A DNA stretch of 64,000 bases, taken from Holacanthus passer (Eukaryota > Chordata > Actinopteri > Pomacanthidae). Position 1 is the first letter of the stretch; every line of letters begins with the position of its first letter. The translations under genes and the position numbers were made by a program. The DNA lies in the NCBI GenBank assembly GCA_025331565.1, contig JAFREQ010000169.1, positions 1 through 64,000 of the forward strand, in the 5' to 3' direction. Below, in pieces: positions 35,580 through 47,823 of this stretch. Below the pieces are notes generated by a model that was not told where the DNA came from, searched no databases, and saw only the letters and a list, made by a program, of their open reading frames with translations.

Positions 35580-35665
35580 CACTGCTAATCTGCTAACGTT
35601 TCCTGCGTTAGCATGTAGCTAACCAGGACTCACTCGCTAGCTAGCAAGTTAGCTAACATTAGCTC
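35580..35665. repeat. GCTA/TTAGC-rich cluster
   Basis: Repeated AGCTAAC, GTTAGC and CTAGCTAGC words, a degenerate simple sequence often seen near fish promoters. It sits just downstream of the presumed zbtb22 transcription start. Confidence 0.7.
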
Positions 35666-35676
35666 AATTACTTTAC

Positions 35677-35760
35677 CTTGAGTCTGTCGCTGTGTCGAGC
35701 TTTTTACTTTAATAAAAAGGGTCGCTGACTATTTGCAGCACAGCATTATTATGGTGAATC
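35677..35760 (-). other. zbtb22: Probable non-coding first exon of zbtb22
   Basis: On the minus strand ...CAGACTCAAG is followed by GTAAAG, a good donor, which would join to the acceptor at 34589 just before the ATG. The 5' limit is a guess. Confidence 0.4.
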
Positions 35761-37369
35761 CCAGCTACGAAGCCCCATGGTTTGTTTGTGTAAAAATAAA
35801 GGAAGCTAATAAAATGCTAACAGCAGCTTGCCCGTAGGCGTAGCTGATGCTAGCTGCTTGTCAAATCAGCATCAGCATCCTCACACACAACGTGAGTGGG
35901 TGTCGTGAAAGTGGGTTTGAATTCATATGAAACGCCATCGCATTTGCTTCCTTCACATCTGCTTTCAATGCAACAATGTGGATTAATGTCATAAATCCAT
36001 GTTATTGGAGATTTATTGACTGAACCATGATGAACGTGTGTTGACAGATTCCATCATTTGGATCAACCCCCAATTTAAAGGGGCAGGTCACATTAAAAAA
36101 AAAAAAAAAAAAATCAGTGCGTCAACATGTTTTCTTTAAAAAAAAAAAAAAACCTGTGCTGTTAAAAGGTAGATGAGGGTGCAGGCTGCGGATTAACACC
36201 CAGATGTGATCCAGTTCTCCGGCAGCGGAGGAAGCTGGACCAGGCGTCACATGCAGCATCTGCACGGTCAGACACGCAGCTCCGCTTTTTACCGCAGTGC
36301 ATCTGCAGGATTCCTCTGATCGGAAAAACACCGGAGCAGGAACCCGGAGATCACATTTATTTTTATTTCCATGTAGCCGATTCTGCAGCTTCATCTGCAA
36401 TGCAAGCAGGAGCGAAGCGTCTTTTCCACCAGATTATCAGATAGGTGAAGTCTTTCCACATCCATCAGGAGGGGACTGCTTTTTTTTTTTCCCTCTCCTC
36501 CGAAGAGACAAGGAGAGGAGGCCTCAAATTCAGGACAGTAGGCTCTGATTGTGGATCTTTAGACCTTTACATTGGTCTGCAGTACATATTTGTAGCCTGT
36601 GCGAGGTAGCCATTTGATTCTTATCATAGAGCATGCAAATTAATTATATATGCACTTGTGTGTTAGTGTGTTTGTAGCTGGCATGTTGCACATTATATAA
36701 ACACATTTATTATGACATTTGTGCACCTGTAATTTGCCCACATTAAAGAGCAGAGCATGTGGCCCCAGGTAATGTTTCCTCTGTGCATCTCATAATAGGA
36801 CCTCAGGGAATAACAGACAATCAGATCTCAGGGTGTTGATCTGGGGAAACACTGTGAGTCACTGGATTGCTTCATATGCTACTTGATTAAAAGCAGAAAA
36901 GCTCACTACTTGGATGCATTAGTTGAGTAGAGATTAAAAAAAAAATAGGGGGGGGCTGTCTTAAAAGCAGCAATACTCTGAGGCAATAAATTTTGTAAAC
37001 AACAGGAAACTGTTGCTGGCTCCAGCCAAAGAACCGAGACATGAACAGAGGTTCCACAGGACTGTTAGGGCAAATTTAGTTCTGCAAGAAAAGCTTGTAG
37101 TCAGATACATTTTGCACTTTAAACTAATGCATGTTTAGCTACTAGCTTCCTAACACATACATATGATATTAGTCTGCACTTTACTGACGCTCAGCTTTTG
37201 AAATTTAAGCTCCAGTCTTCTCAAAAATACAAATCTTTGCAAGCAAACTTGGAGGTGCTCGGTTTATGAGTGTCATCTTCCGGAGCTCCATACTTGGAGC
37301 ATCGGCGTTTAAGTTTGTCCTTCTTGAGGCCCCTCGTCAAATCAAGCAGCTCCTCTAACATCCGGTGAC
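35761..37369. other. Intergenic between divergent zbtb22 and scn1b
   Basis: Contains two poly-A runs near 36094-36112 and 36137-36151 and a GC-balanced stretch at 36180-36420 that could be promoter DNA. No gene is supported. Confidence 0.5.
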
Positions 37370-40067
37370 ATGGCAGCTTTACATCTACTGCTCCTTTCTC
37401 TCCTCTGCACCCTGTTTGGTGAGTTGACCTGATTGCGCCTATCCTTCATAGCGTGTTGCTTCATCATGTCGACCCACAATGATGGTCTGTCTCTCTTTTC
37501 TGTCAACAGTGTACCAGTGTCATGGGGCCTGTGCAGAGGTGGACTCTGACACAGAGGCCGTGGCAGGCGGGGGCTTCAAACTGGGCTGCATCTCCTGCAA
37601 GAGGAGGAGCGAGGTGGACGGTTCTGCCACCGTCGAGTGGTACTTCAGGGCCAAAGGCGAGGCCGATTTCGTTCATGTGAGTACGAATTTTTAGTCTGAT
37701 GCCAGCACAAAATGTAACTGACGCAGCACGCCGCGGAGTACAGGAAGGTTCTGTGCTTCTTTAAGAGTTTTAGTCGTGCAAGCATCCTCAAAATGAAGCT
37801 TGTCCTTGTCTGCATTCCTCAAGACACAAGCTATTTATATATGCATATGTAGTGCACACCTAAGCTGTCTTCCTTCCTCTCTCCCGCTCTCGCTCACACG
37901 CTCAAACAGTACAGTCTCTCTTCCATGACAGCGCCCAGCGTTCAGGTCATTGTGAGCTTCAGATGATATTGATTGTGATATTTTACACCACAGAGATCAT
38001 TAAAGCTGCAGAGACGACACCCGACTGTGTTGACTTTGTGTCAGATTCTCTGTTTTCCACTGGAGCGCATGCTGTGATGATGTAGCTGCATATATGCTTC
38101 AGTGTAACATTATCCAAATGTAAATGCCATGTGTGATTTGCTTTTCACTGCAAAACAAGTCAACCTTTATATTTGTGCTTTCTCACACATCCCAACCCGC
38201 CTTATCTGCATCCATGACACAAAATGAATCCTGTGGAAGTAGCACAGATTTTAAGATTTAAAAAAGCTAACACATAGTACTTGTACAGGATTTGTATACT
38301 GTGCAAATCACTGTGCAAATATACTGTATATGTGTCTGTCACAGCAGCATTGTGATTATCATTGATGTCTCTGTGACACCAGATCTACACATACAATGAG
38401 GACGGCCCCACCATTGAAAACGAACACTTCGTGGACCGTGTGGACTGGAACGGCAGCAAGAGGAGCAACGACATCCAAGATGCGTCCATATACCTGCTCA
38501 ACGTCACCTTCAACGACTCGGGCACCTACCGCTGCTTCTTCAACCGCATCCTCTTCTACGAAAACTATGAGTACAACACCGTCGTCAGCAAGGTGGTCCA
38601 CCTCACTGTGGTGGCTAAAGGTACGGTGAATTCATTGCGTTGCTCTTTTAGTAAAAGCATTTATTGGATGGCCAAATTTAATGTTAAAATTTCAGTACAT
38701 TGTGTCAGAAGTAAAATAATAGTTTGAAAACTTAATCCTGAGGTGTTTTCACATCTAAAACAATAAGATTAATAAGATCATTTTTGTAAGAGCGTTGTCA
38801 GGTTGCCTCTGTGCTGTTTGTCTGATTCTTCATCTCCTGGCTTCCTGCGTGCAGCCACCAGAGGAACAGCATCCATCGTCTCCGAGGTCATGATGTACGT
38901 GTCCATCATTGGCCTTCAGGTGTGGCTCCTCATAGAGATGATTTACTGCTACAGGAAAATAGCAGCAGCCGGGGAGGAAGCGTTACGAGAAGCGGCGTAA
39001 GTATTTTTATTACATACATACATGTTGACGCACGTATACTCGTGACATGTGAAAACCTTGTAGCTCCAGCTTTGGTGGTTTGGTTTTGACTTTTATTGAA
39101 GGATTAAAGTGCATTTGCTTATTTTATATAGAAGAGAAAGAAGAGAAGTCTTTCTTTGAGTAATTCAAACCTTTCAAGGACAAAAAATGTTGCTGCATCT
39201 CACAATTGAAAAGCAGAGACTTTGGAGACGCAAGGTTTTCATCCATTAATATTAAAACCTTATGCAAGCATGTGTGTTGTAGAGCCCAAACAAAGTACTG
39301 GATTTTTATGGCAAATACCTACATAGATATTTGAGAATCTAAAAAAAATCCAGTAGCAATATATCGGCCGTTATTTCTGATCAACATAGACATGAAACAT
39401 AACCATTATGGAAAATAATTCTTTAAACCTGTCAGTGACAAACTGTGTCATGGAATCAGTGTTTCTAAATTAACTCAGATACTTGGCATTTATATACTGC
39501 TGTTTGTCCACCACTCACTGATATGTTCAAACATTGGGTGTGAAAATTGTGCTTTGCAAAGTGTGTGTTTCCCCATGAATACTGTCATACTTTATTCATG
39601 TTCTGTTGCTGAACTCACACCTATAATTTAAACCTTTACTTTGTTAATTAACGTCTTCTCTTTGGTTCATATTTCTCCCACTTTCTGTCCTCTCACCTAC
39701 TTATTTTTAAGATTATCGATGTTTCCACCGTGTTTGTGTGTTTTCACTTGTGTCTCTTTGTCTAACATCTCACGCTCCCCGTGTCTACTTGTCATGTTTG
39801 CGTCTTGTCCGTCCTGTCCTGTCATCCTCCTCCCTAGTAAAAACCAAAACCTCCCTCCTGTAAGTCAAAAAAACAACAACAAAGACCTGTCACACAACCA
39901 TAACTGTGATGTTTTGTTTTTGCATTTTCCACCCATTTCTAAAGTAAAGTTTAACATTCTGATAATCACCGTGGTTTTTTTCCCCTTTTCCTTCTAGAAA
40001 TGCTGAATATTTAGCGATAGCCTCAGAAAGTAAAGACAACTGCGCAGGAGTGCAGGTCGGAGAATAG
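37370..40067 (+). CDS. scn1b: Voltage-gated sodium channel beta-1 subunit
   Basis: Five exons, 37370-37418, 37510-37676, 38383-38620, 38855-38996 and 39998-40067, encode 221 residues (human 218). It is a single-pass auxiliary subunit that tunes sodium-channel gating and acts in adhesion at the neuronal or muscle surface. Marks: signal peptide MAALHLLLLSLLCTLF with cleavage near HGA; V-type Ig domain with C24, C43, C46 and C123 in the beta-1 spacing; glycosylation sites NGS, NVT and NDS between 95 and 118; a membrane helix at about 163-184 (MMYVSIIGLQVWLLIEMIY); a short tail ending ASESKDNCAGVQVGE with the Tyr of AEYLAI that in mammalian beta-1 controls ankyrin binding. The tail and CEVDSDTEAV-type start favour SCN1B over SCN3B. 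A 3' untranslated intron runs from GTACGT just after the stop to an acceptor at about 41037. The AATAAA is at 41539. It converges on naxe. Confidence 0.94.
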
Positions 40068-41560
40068 CACAGGTACGTTGATCACAGCCTTTTACATCAT
40101 TTGTGGTTTTATATCAGAAACCTGAAAGAAGTTAAATGCATTGTTGAACATCATCAATTCTAACTAACAACTGTGTCCATACAGTCACACTGGGTATTAA
40201 AAAACATCGAGACCATCACATGCTGAGATTCATCAAACTCTACTTAATCTGTATTGTTGAAAATTTTGGGAAATGTGTTTGTTTTTTCGCCAAGAGTTAG
40301 ATAAGATGAATGTGTCATTGTTGCACTTTCTGTACAGATAAAAGAAATGTAAGGTGTTAATGAGTAAGCTGTTTCACTCTGGGCACAGCCAAGTTAGCTG
40401 TTCACTTTGTGTTCAGTCTTTTTGCTGAGCTCAGCTCACAGGCTCCCGGCTCCCACTTTTATATTTACCATACAGACATGAGAGTGGTATCGATCCATCT
40501 CGGAGAAAGTGAATAAGTGAACTCCCAAAATCCCCCAAGTATTCTTCCAACCACTCTATCCTCCCATTTGCGCCATGTGTGTATTTTAATGGCATTAAAT
40601 AAGGATAAATATATTTATGCATATATTTAAGTCCTTGTTGCTTGTGATTGTTTAACATGTGAGACGTTTGGCGTCTTTTGTTACAGGAAAAAAGGTTTTT
40701 GTATATTTTTGAAAAAACGCATTAGTACCAAAACTCTTGTATCTGAGCTAGTATCAAATTCCCAGCTCTTATTCTAACACATTTACTGATAATTCTGATA
40801 TGGTAAGTTGCCAGTATTTTAGATACACCTTGCTAAACTGACTTAATACAACTGCCCTGCAATACATTGTAGCTTCATGGTGGTTTTAATGTTCATCTTT
40901 TTAATGAAGGTAGACTAAATATGTTAACACCTAGTACAGTTTTAGAGGTTCTAGTGTATTTTGATGAACTGGACTTTCTATAAAAGCCGGTTTGAAGTGC
41001 CATTAAAACCATTAACACGTGTTTGCTTTATCTTCAGGCTTCTTCCGTGGACTGAAAACATCCTTCCACCCTCTGACCCGCATGTAGACAACTTGGGGGG
41101 GAAACTCCTCTTCATCTCAAGTCTCTATTTTTCCTTTTCCTTGACAAAGACCACAAATGGATATGACATACAAAGAGAGCATGGTACCAGCACTGTATAT
41201 AGTATTCTGCGCGCAACAGCATGTCCTGCACTTACATGAGAAACCATTATGCATTAATGAGCCACATTGTCAAAAGCATATACTGTACATACAGTATTTC
41301 TTTAAGTATATGTAGTCACACATTTATATGAAATGTAAGCGGTACTATGGCGGTCTGTTGGACTCCATGAGGCTGATTGTAAAAGAATGCTTTTTACTAC
41401 ATCATTACCACCTAATGTATAAATAATGAGGCACACAACACATATGGTAAAGTGATTTATAAAATAGAATGTGATGGACGATGATAGACTGTCTTTCCAG
41501 TTGCTAGTTGTTCATTTAATGAAATCTTAAGATGTACTAATAAAAACCGAAAAAGTATGT
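40068..41560 (+). other. scn1b: scn1b 3' untranslated region with intron
   Basis: The stop is followed by CACAG then GTACGT. The next strong acceptor is TTTATCTTCAG at about 41037, after which about 500 bases lead to AATAAA at 41539-41544. The intron starts only 5 bases after the stop, too close to trigger nonsense-mediated decay under the usual 50-base rule. Confidence 0.5.
40250..40520. mobile_element. Inverted-repeat element, family C, copy 1
   Basis: One end reads ATTTTGGGAAATGTGTTTGT and the other is its degenerate inverse (GAACTCCCAAAAT). Inside are AAGAGTTAGATAAGATGA and ACATGAGAGTGGTATCGAT, both shared with the copy at 41895-42080. It is a known-looking teleost MITE, lying in the scn1b 3' UTR intron. 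Confidence 0.65.
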
Positions 41561-41701
41561 GATGGAGAATCTTCACTTGATGGTATTAACGCACCTCACC
41601 ACAGAAATTCTGCTGATCTGTCTTATGAATATTTTACAGATTTGAAATGGATTGGACTGTTGTTACAGAAATAATAACAATGCGGGTAACTTATAATCAT
41701 T

Positions 41702-41707
41702 TTTATT
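41702..41707 (-). promoter_or_regulatory. Polyadenylation signal for naxe
   Basis: AATAAA on the minus strand about 430 bases after the naxe stop. It lies about 160 bases from the scn1b signal, so the two genes end almost back to back. Confidence 0.45.
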
Positions 41708-41894
41708 TTATTTTTTTTCATGTAGCTGAAGCCATCAATGTTTGCTTTGTGTTTTCACATGAAGAAAACTCTTCCAGAGAGCTAAAACAGCTCTATTTTT
41801 ACACCTTATTGGATTTACAGCAGGACCTGAAGATCACAACAACCATCATCCACACATTGGGAACTGATAACATTCTCAAACTGAAACAGTTTTA

Positions 41895-42080
41895 ACATTT
41901 AGGGAAATTATTTGATCATTTGGTTTCTTTCCAAAGTTAAGATGTGCACATTGAGCACACGAGTGCACACAAGTGGGGGGTTAGCATAGCTTAGCATAAA
42001 GACTGGAGGCAGACATGAGAGTGGCATCATTCTTCTTGTCTAACTCTTGAAAGGCAGATTAGAATTGTTTCCCAAAATGT
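41895..42080. mobile_element. Inverted-repeat element, family C, copy 2
   Basis: Contains GTTAGCATAGCTTAGCATAA, AGACTGGAGGCAGACATGAG, and ends GTTTCCCAAAATGTTGG. It lies between the naxe stop and its likely poly(A) signal, so part of the naxe 3' UTR derives from it. Confidence 0.65.
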
Positions 42081-42132
42081 TGGACTCTGCCTTTAAAGAC
42101 GACACTGAACCCTCTCATCAAACCTACATCAC

Positions 42133-44992
42133 CTACAGCTGTAACACGCAGTCTGTGTCGGGGTACTGAGGCAGGTTGAGCTGGTACTTCCTCTCTAGGC
42201 CCGGTGGCACAAACCGGCCTCCCAGGAAGTGATATCGTCCTCTGAACATGGAGGCAGACTTCTTGGGAGCAGTGAGAGAGATGAGCATGTCGGGCTGGAG
42301 TCCATCTGCACTGCCCTGCTCCACATCCCAACCTTCAAACAAAACGAACAGGATGTCACAAACCAGTCCAGGCTTCCTTTTTCTGCTTGTGAGTGAATAT
42401 GCACAGAAGAATCAGGTCATTATTGAAGGATGGATGTTCATCTTGAGTGTAAACATATTCTTGTGTGAAGACTGACCTGAGGGGATGTCAATGCTGGCTA
42501 TGGGCGCTGTCGTCTTCTTCAGCTCGTCGAGGATGGAACCAAAAGGCTCTCGTACGGCCCCCTTGAAGCTGAAGCCGAAGATTGCGTCTATCACCAGGTT
42601 GTAAGCCTCATCAATCACCTCAGCCTGAGAAATCCACATAAATTGTTGCTTTTCTTTTATATTGCCTCAAATGTCAACTGTTTGATGTGTAAAAGCACTA
42701 AAAATGTGTTAGCCGCTATTCCAGACTCTGCATCATTACTGTATCAATCAATCAATTATAGACTGTTGTTGGTTGCAACAGAAGCCCTAATTCCCCCACA
42801 GGGATAATTCAGCCTTTGTCTAATCTAAACTGCAGCCTCATTTAGCAAGCTCTAATAATGTGTAATATATGACTGGCATAGATAGAAATACAATGCACAC
42901 TCATAAACACAAAAGGCAAAAGAATTTTCTTCACCACTGTCAATAACACTCCTGCATAATTGATTAACACCAAACCTCAGGCATCTCAGTCAGGAAGGGG
43001 ATCTCCATTTTCTGGCACTGTGTGGTGAGACCCTGGAACAGCGGTTTGTTTGGCCTCTTCAGGTAGAGGATGGTGGGCTCATAACCCTGCAAGAGGACAC
43101 ACAAAGTGCTAGAAAACACAGTTTGAAAACTGGCAGCCACAAATTTGACCAAGTAAAGCTGATCTCCACTCTGCACAGACTGAGAGTTTGATGACACTGT
43201 TGCAGGTAAAGAATCATTTCAAAGCTGCAACTGAGGTTTTATGAAGCACAGACTGTCCTAAAATGGTCTTCAGCTACCACTACTTAACACCAAATACACT
43301 AGTGAAGCATTAATCTAGTGCTCATTATTATTTTGCTGTTAATTATTTCAATCTGTTTTTAATTTAAACAACTTATTTAAAATATGTACCAGGAATCAAG
43401 AAAATATGTTTTGACCCACTCTTTGTTCAGCTTTGTTGTCCTCGTTTTAGCTGCGTGTCTATTTCTATCTACATTTCTCTTGGGACTGTGTAACAGTGAG
43501 AGCAATGAAACACAAGGGTCAAATTCCTTGTGTGTGTGCACATACTCGGCCCATAAAGCTGACTGTGATTCTGAAATATGTCTATATTTTGAAAGAAGAC
43601 AGAATAAGGCACCACCACCATTAAGGTTGTAAGAGTTGAAAATATTTTTCATAAGAAAAATTCCAGACTGAAATGGCTTAAGTTTTAGAACCTTATCCTA
43701 CAGTAATTTATGAAAAACATATGCAAAATATCTAGTAACTATAGTTGTTAAATAAATGTAAAGGAATAAAATGCACAATATGTTACTTTCCACCACTGCT
43801 GCAGAGGATCTTACTGTCACACGAGTAAAGGACACTCACAAAGAGCTTAAGGTGTCGGGCACAGACCAGGCCATCACCACCGTTGTTACCTGGCCCACAG
43901 ATCACCAGCAGAGAAGGTCTGGCTTTCACCAGGGAAGAAATTGGATATGCCTGCAGAGAAAAAATATAAAGCACTGCACCACAGCTGATATCTGACAAGG
44001 AAAAGAGGATTTTCTTTACAGCAGCCACTCAAGACAAATGTATCTAGTGATGTAGAAGACGGAGTAATCTGATTTTCCCCTCTTCGGGAAATAATCTGAT
44101 TTCTGTTAATGCAAAACCTGGTTTAACACAGCTGGACCTTTTGTGGAGAAACCAAATGGAGCTGATACCTAAAAGGCCATTAAGGTGTGTGAATGTGCAT
44201 TAAAAAAGACAGAAGTCCATTTAAAATAAGATCATGCTGCAAAGCGTTCTTCAGGAAAAAATAGTGTCGACAATAATCAATTCTAATGCCAAAGTGGTTT
44301 CCATGATTGTTGTTCTTTACTGTCTTTTATCCATTTTATTGTTTTCAACTATTCTAAAAATAGTTATAAATAAATATAAAGATATGAAAAATAATGATTG
44401 ATAAGTGGAACAATAGAAAATTAAAAAATGAAGAATAAGGAAAATGCCTTAAATTACTTATAAATAACAATTATTTCCATTAACCTGACGATTATTTCTT
44501 GATTGTTTTGTCCATAAAGTCTTAGTTTACTATCATGTGTGACAAATACAAAACAGATCTTTATAGAACAGTTGTCTACATTAAACACAGTCATTTATTC
44601 TTCAAAAGAAGAGCCCTGACTGACATCTCACCCTGGCGACGGCTGTTGCACAGCTGAGTCCAGCCAGCTCCATCAGCTGGTCCACGCTGAAGCCGTACTC
44701 ACTGAAGAGCTCCTCGTCAATGTGCTGGGCCTCCTCCTGCCTGTGGAGCATCGACAGGTCAGCGCACATACAGTCTGTAAATGGTTTTACTGCTCAGTGC
44801 ACAAGATATAAAACGTCACCCGAGATATTTGATGGTCTGGGCCATGGTGGACACTGGTCTGCTACTGAAACAGTCCTTCTTGTGGTTCTTAGCTGTAGCA
44901 GACAGTGAACATGTCCCTGTCTGAGCGAGGACCGTCGCGGCCTTTGAGGTCACCAGGAAGCCAATCCCAAACAGAGCCCGAACACTCAACAT
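42133..44992 (-). CDS. naxe: NAD(P)H-hydrate epimerase (AIBP)
   Basis: Six exons, 44992-44820, 44740-44632, 43950-43840, 43086-42976, 42624-42477 and 42332-42133, encode 283 residues (human 288). The enzyme interconverts R and S forms of hydrated NADH and NADPH so that the dehydratase NAXD can repair them. It is found in mitochondria and cytosol and is also secreted as APOA1-binding protein. Marks: an N-terminal MLSVRALFGIGFLV presequence like the mammalian one, EEAQHIDEELF, DQLMELAGLSCA, the nucleotide-binding GPGNNGGDG at 113-121, RPNKPLF, the catalytic-region Asp181 in VIDAIFGFSFKG, SIDIPSGWDVE, and the ending RFVPPGLERKYQLNLPQYPDT. The YjeF N-type domain is complete. A non-coding first exon is likely at about 46513-46600. 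In human NAXE lies close to LMNA, as here. Confidence 0.95.
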
Positions 44993-45479
44993 CCAGATGG
45001 ATCCAAACTGCTGGAACAGAAGAGATCACAGTGATCTACTTGATCTCATGACTTAATGATCTGACAGAAATGTAACTGTAGAGCTAAAACAAGAAATTCA
45101 ACATGAAGCAAAGCCAGAGCGATGATTCAGACAGACTCCAGTGTTGATGTACATTTTCCCACTAATGAAAGCTCTGCTGCTCAGTCTGCTGACACCGCTG
45201 CCTCCTACAGCTGCTACACTGCTTCCACTGCTTGCTTGCATTTTTATTTGCTCTCTCTGTCCACCTGCAGACTGTGTACTCACAGTCCCAGAAGAGGATT
45301 TGCATCGATCATCCCTGTGCTCTCAGCTCCTGCTCAATATGCTTCGCAGGAACAGATGACACAAAGAATCTTGAAGCCAAAGTAAAGTGTGTTTTCTTTT
45401 TCTGTAAACTCTGCAATTTAATACATGAGTCTGAACTTGTAATTAGGACTGACTGATCAAACAGAAACATACTGCAGTA

Positions 45480-45830
45480 AATGATCATACCAAGTAGGCC
45501 TGCGACAAAATTATTATCTGTTGATTATTTTTCAGAGTCAGTAAATCATTAAATTTCCCAGAGCTCAAGGTCAAGTTGTTTTGTCTGAACTAATACTGTA
45601 AAGATCAATTGATTAGTCAATTTATCAAGCAAAAATACAAAACATGTTCTGGCTCCAGCTGCTCAGATCAGTATAAATTGAATCTTTAGGTTTTGGACTG
45701 TCAGTCAGAACAAAAACAGTTGTTTAAAAAACTATTTAAAGATGTCAACGTGAGCTCTGGGGGTCTGTGAGAGACATTTCTTCTGATATTTTATAGACTA
45801 AATCAATTAACTGATAATGAAAGTAACAGT
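45480..45830. mobile_element. Non-autonomous element in the naxe 5' intron (family B)
   Basis: Contains TGTTGATTATTTTTCAGAGT, TGAATCTTTAGGTTTTGGAC, GAGCTCTGGGGGTCTG and AAATCAATTAACTGATAATG. It is the fullest copy of the family in the window. Confidence 0.7.
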
Positions 45831-46512
45831 AACAGTGTTACATGTACAGTGATATAAAATAAAGACAAGCATACATCTTCACATTTGAGAAGCTGGAGCT
45901 GCAAATATTTGGAATTTTCTGTCATTCAACAAATCTTTGTTTCAACACTAATATCAAGATAAAAATCAATGAAACTCTGCCACAAACTGAGGATAGAATT
46001 TATTGAACACTGTTTAAAAGCTGGTTTAACTTTATAACATGCAGCTCTATTTAATTAGCGTTGACCTGATTAATGTTATGTAACTGATTGTGCACATGTC
46101 AGTTGATAATAATAGACTTCATGCTGATATTATAACTTTATGTGACAATGTTTATTTTGTCTGTTTCACATCTCCACCTGAATTAGCTTCACTTTATATA
46201 GTAACTTAAGGAGAAAGCTAACAGCTAATTTGCCCTTTGCCAGTAAGAGTCAAGTATGTCAATTAAAGAGGTTAGTTTTTAATAATGGACAGAGCTGAAA
46301 TACATAAAGATCAAGTCTCATTTCAGCTTCAGTCTTCAGGTTGTGTTTAGATTGATTTGCTAACTTAACGTTCAGTGTTTGCTTTTAGCTCGACTTTGAC
46401 TTGACTTCGCCACAAAATATTAATGAAACTCACCAGATGTTAACAAGCTTTTCTTGAAAAACAGCTTCACATGCACGTTTGTCCTTTAAAACAATGCAGT
46501 TACACAACTTAC

Positions 46513-46600
46513 AGGACAATAATTCACTCAGAAAAGGTGGAAGACGAGCTGCAACACCAGCAGCTCAACGGTGTCATTCACTTCCGGGTTTGAAAAATGT
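46513..46600 (-). other. naxe: Probable non-coding first exon of naxe
   Basis: On the minus strand TTATTGTCCT is followed by GTAAGTTG, a strong donor that would join to the CTGTTCCAG acceptor at 45011 before the ATG at 44992. The 5' limit is approximate. Confidence 0.4.
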
Positions 46601-47823
46601 CAACAAAACGATCTCATTTCAAAATAAAAGTACGAGCTTTTTTTTTTTTTTTTTTTCTTTAGCAAAACGCACTTAAGATATCAAACATAACACAGGATGT
46701 CCCCTTTCAAAGTATTATTGGGATTATTATATATCATGTAATTACACTATCATTATTGTTGAATTGACATGTAGGCAGCATTTTAATGTTGTAGCTAAAG
46801 TAACTAAGATAATGTAGTGGAGTAAGGAGTACAACAGTAAAACATATATTTTTCCTCTGAAGTAAAAATATAAAGTATAAAGAAGTGCAGCACAAGTACC
46901 TACAATTGTACTGGCATAAATGTGCTTATTTATTTTAGACCTGTTAATTAATAGATAAAACAAGAAGTATTATCTATGGTGATACCAGAAAATATTCAAC
47001 TCTGATTTCTCTTATTTCAATGAAGTTCATACAAAAATCTGCCATAAACATTTTTCGTGTTGATGTTTTAAATGTTGTTGGTTTTACAGTTAAAATGTGT
47101 TCAAGATTGAGCTTTTTGTTCTCTCAGATTTTTTAAAAGACAAAAGATCGTATGTGCAAAATAACCACAGTCAGTCGGTCGGTCATACAGATTTAACTCC
47201 ACAATTAAAATAGTCTGTCTGTTGTAATATTTCTGTGCTATGGCAGAACATTTGTGTGAGTGTAAATGGCTATCACATCACTATTGATCAAGACAAACAC
47301 AGCAGAATTCTGAAAACATATTTAATTGATTCCAGTAAAAATACACAACATTCTGTATCAAACTGTAGCACGGCTGGGGTCAATTTACTCCAGAAGCAAA
47401 GTCTGTTCAAAATAAATGTATTCTTCAAAATAAGTGAACACAAATGTATTTACTGCAACCCTGCTGCATCAGTAAGTTTACAGAGTGTAACACTGATCTA
47501 AATGTGATATGAAAAGCACAAGAAAGCATGATTTTATCAATCCATGGATATCACCAACGTTTCAGAATAAATTAGCCCAAACAGTTGTTTTAAGCTGTTG
47601 GTGGAGGCCTGGTAGAAATTTCCAACCCTTAATATCACCAATACAATCAAAAGTGGCTGCTTTAATCACCATTTAAATTTAAGAAAATATTTCACAAGCA
47701 TGCCTATGTACATTATAAAAAAGCAGTATAAAGTTTCATGGCATATCTTGAAACTGATAACTAAAGAACTAATAACTGAAAACAAATTGAATAGATGAAG
47801 TGTGTCAGCGTGGATCCAGGGGC
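46601..47823. other. naxe-lmna intergenic and lmna 3' untranslated region
   Basis: A poly-T run at about 46639-46656, then AT-rich sequence. lmna transcripts end somewhere here. I saw no canonical AATAAA close to the stop; a minus-strand ATTAAA near 47317 is the best candidate. Confidence 0.4.

Noticed and set aside
38621..38727. Retention of scn1b intron 3, giving an alternative C-terminus
   Set aside because: Human SCN1B has such a secreted form, and the frame here continues 35 codons, but the exon 3 donor is good and nothing in the sequence favours retention.
45098..45456. Overlapping 60-90 codon frames in the naxe 5' intron
   Set aside because: They share one DNA stretch in several frames on both strands, with no splice or start context.
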